From: Vulcanimicrobiota bacterium
GTDB lineage: Bacteria > Vulcanimicrobiota > Vulcanimicrobiia > Vulcanimicrobiales > Vulcanimicrobiaceae
DNA length: 5,655 bases
NCBI GenBank assembly: GCA_019233165.1
Contig: JAFAMS010000077.1
Span: 1-5,655 of the forward strand
Direction of reading: 5' to 3'
Each line of letters opens with the position of its first letter. Position 1 is the first letter of the stretch. Below are positions 4,680 to 5,655 of this stretch, one piece after another. The notes beneath the pieces are model-generated. The model was not told where the DNA came from, made no database searches, and saw nothing but the letters and a program-made list of their open reading frames with translations. A program made the position numbers and the translations under genes.

Positions 4680-5655
4680 ATGATGCAGACGAAGACGGAG
4701 AGTGAGCGCTGGGATCTCTCAGCGTTCTTCGCGTCCCTGGCCGACGACCGGTACGTCGCCTACACGCGAACGCTCGAAAGCAGGATCGAAGCGCTCGGGT
4801 CGAGGGCCGCCGAGCTTGGTCCTTTGGACGTCCGAGGTCTCGACCTTTGGGTGGAGACGCTGCTCGAAGCCGAAGACCTCGAAGCCTGCATTCATCACGT
4901 CGAGTCGTTCGTTCAAGGTATGGTAACGACGGACGAATCGGACGCGGTCGCGCGCGCGGAAGAGAGCCGTGCCAGCGTTCGGCGTGGTGCGTTGAATAAA
5001 GCCGAGCTGCGGCTGAACGCCCTTCTTGCAGAAGCAACGGATGCGGCGTTCGCGGCACTGTGCGCGGACTCGAGAATGGCAAACGCCGGGTGGCATCTGC
5101 AATCCAAGCGTCGCGAGGCGCGCACGCTGCTCACGCCTGCCGAAGAACAGCTCGCCGCAGACCTGCTGGTGGATTCGTTTCACCGTTGGGGGCAAACGGC
5201 GCAGGCGGTCGCAAGTCAATTACAGTTTCATATGCGGTGGCCGTCCGGAAAAACAGAGCGGCTCCCGATGTCCTATCGCTACGACTTGTTGTGGGACGCG
5301 GAGCCCAAGGTCAGGAGAGCTGCCTTCGAGGGCATCAACGATGTCGCGCGCGCCAACGAAACGGTGTTTGCCGCGAGCTTGAACGGCATCGCCGGCACGC
5401 GACTGACCTTGGCCCGCCGTCGCGGACGCGACGTCGTCGACGACGCGATCGAAAAAAATGGGATGGAACCCGTGACCGTCGAGACGATGATGCAGGTCTT
5501 GCACGGCCAACGGGGGCGTTTGTACCGCTATCTCGGGATGAAGGCGCGCATGCTCGGCCTGGACTCGATGGGGATCTACGATCGTTCGGCACCGCTTCAG
5601 GTTCCCGAGTTGGCGCCCGTCGATCTCGCGACGGCGAAGCAGCAAGTACTGGCGG
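4680..5655 (+). CDS. M3-family oligoendopeptidase (PepF-like), N-terminal half only
   Basis: M3B enzymes are cytoplasmic zinc metallopeptidases that cut short peptides inside a closed helical channel. The window holds 325 residues of a protein whose family is usually about 600 long. The zinc motif HExxH, normally well after residue 350, lies outside, so activity cannot be checked. Matching features are RWDLSAFF near the N-terminus, GWHLQSKRREARTLLTPAEEQL (137-158, matching the conserved segment of the PepF N-terminal domain), YDLLWDAEPKVRRAAFEGI (201-219), FAASLNGIAGTRLTLARRRG (230-249), and YLGMKARMLGLDSMGIYD (284-301). No signal peptide or membrane segment is seen. Two consecutive ATG codons start it. 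GAGGG at 4666-4670, nine bases before the first, supports 4680. It is divergent from the aminotransferase operon and shares an operator-like palindrome with it. No upstream neighbour is on its strand. Confidence 0.87.
   Translation, partial: MMQTKTESERWDLSAFFASLADDRYVAYTRTLESRIEALGSRAAELGPLDVRGLDLWVETLLEAEDLEACIHHVESFVQGMVTTDESDAVARAEESRASVRRGALNKAELRLNALLAEATDAAFAALCADSRMANAGWHLQSKRREARTLLTPAEEQLAADLLVDSFHRWGQTAQAVASQLQFHMRWPSGKTERLPMSYRYDLLWDAEPKVRRAAFEGINDVARANETVFAASLNGIAGTRLTLARRRGRDVVDDAIEKNGMEPVTVETMMQVLHGQRGRLYRYLGMKARMLGLDSMGIYDRSAPLQVPELAPVDLATAKQQVLA

Noticed and set aside
4719..5219. Minus-strand frame of 166 codons opposite the M3 peptidase
   Set aside because: The plus-strand frame carries PepF-like conserved blocks; this one has none.
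5452..5458. Run of seven A inside the peptidase gene, a possible frameshift or slippage site
   Set aside because: The frame before and after continues with family-consistent sequence (FAASLNGIAGTRLTL, then YLGMKARMLGLD), so there is no sign of an actual or programmed shift.

Overview
This window comes from a GC-rich bacterial chromosome. G/C-ending codons dominate, two of the starts are GTG, and Shine-Dalgarno (SD) sites are strong. The phylum cannot be fixed from these bases: a high-GC soil or environmental lineage (Actinomycetota, Pseudomonadota, Chloroflexota, Eremiobacterota and similar) is plausible. There are no RNA genes, insertion sequences, CRISPR arrays or obvious signs of recent transfer. 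No gene-free stretch exceeds 300 bases; the only real intergenic region is 4503-4679.

Minus-strand operon, read right to left from 4502 to beyond base 1. It holds four tightly packed genes: a class III PLP aminotransferase of the glutamate-1-semialdehyde / beta-amino-acid type (4502-3153), a DUF849 beta-keto acid cleavage enzyme or BKACE (3141-2173), a long-chain-type acyl-CoA dehydrogenase (2176-989), and a thiolase that runs off the left edge (996-1). Gaps are 11 bases, a 4-base GTGA overlap and an 8-base overlap, so these genes are almost certainly co-transcribed and partly translationally coupled.

Plus strand: the N-terminal half of an M3-family oligoendopeptidase (4680-5655) is divergently transcribed and runs off the right edge.

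Intergenic control region: two copies of TGTATACA lie 92 bases apart (centre to centre) in inverted orientation, one upstream of each divergent gene. They share a longer consensus. A third, GC-rich palindrome lies almost exactly midway between them. This looks like shared control of operon and peptidase by one dimeric regulator, possibly GntR-like, not encoded in the window.

Proposed joint function (inference): the aminotransferase makes a beta-keto acid from a beta-amino acid. BKACE then exchanges its acetate end with acetyl-CoA, giving acetoacetate plus a shortened acyl-CoA. The acyl-CoA dehydrogenase oxidises that acyl-CoA, and the thiolase cleaves a later 3-ketoacyl-CoA or acetoacetyl-CoA. 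The BKACE lacks the glutamate that binds the substrate amine in the lysine-fermentation enzyme Kce, so the substrate is probably not 3-keto-5-aminohexanoate. The oligopeptidase could supply amino acids or peptides, but that link rests only on the shared operator-like sites.
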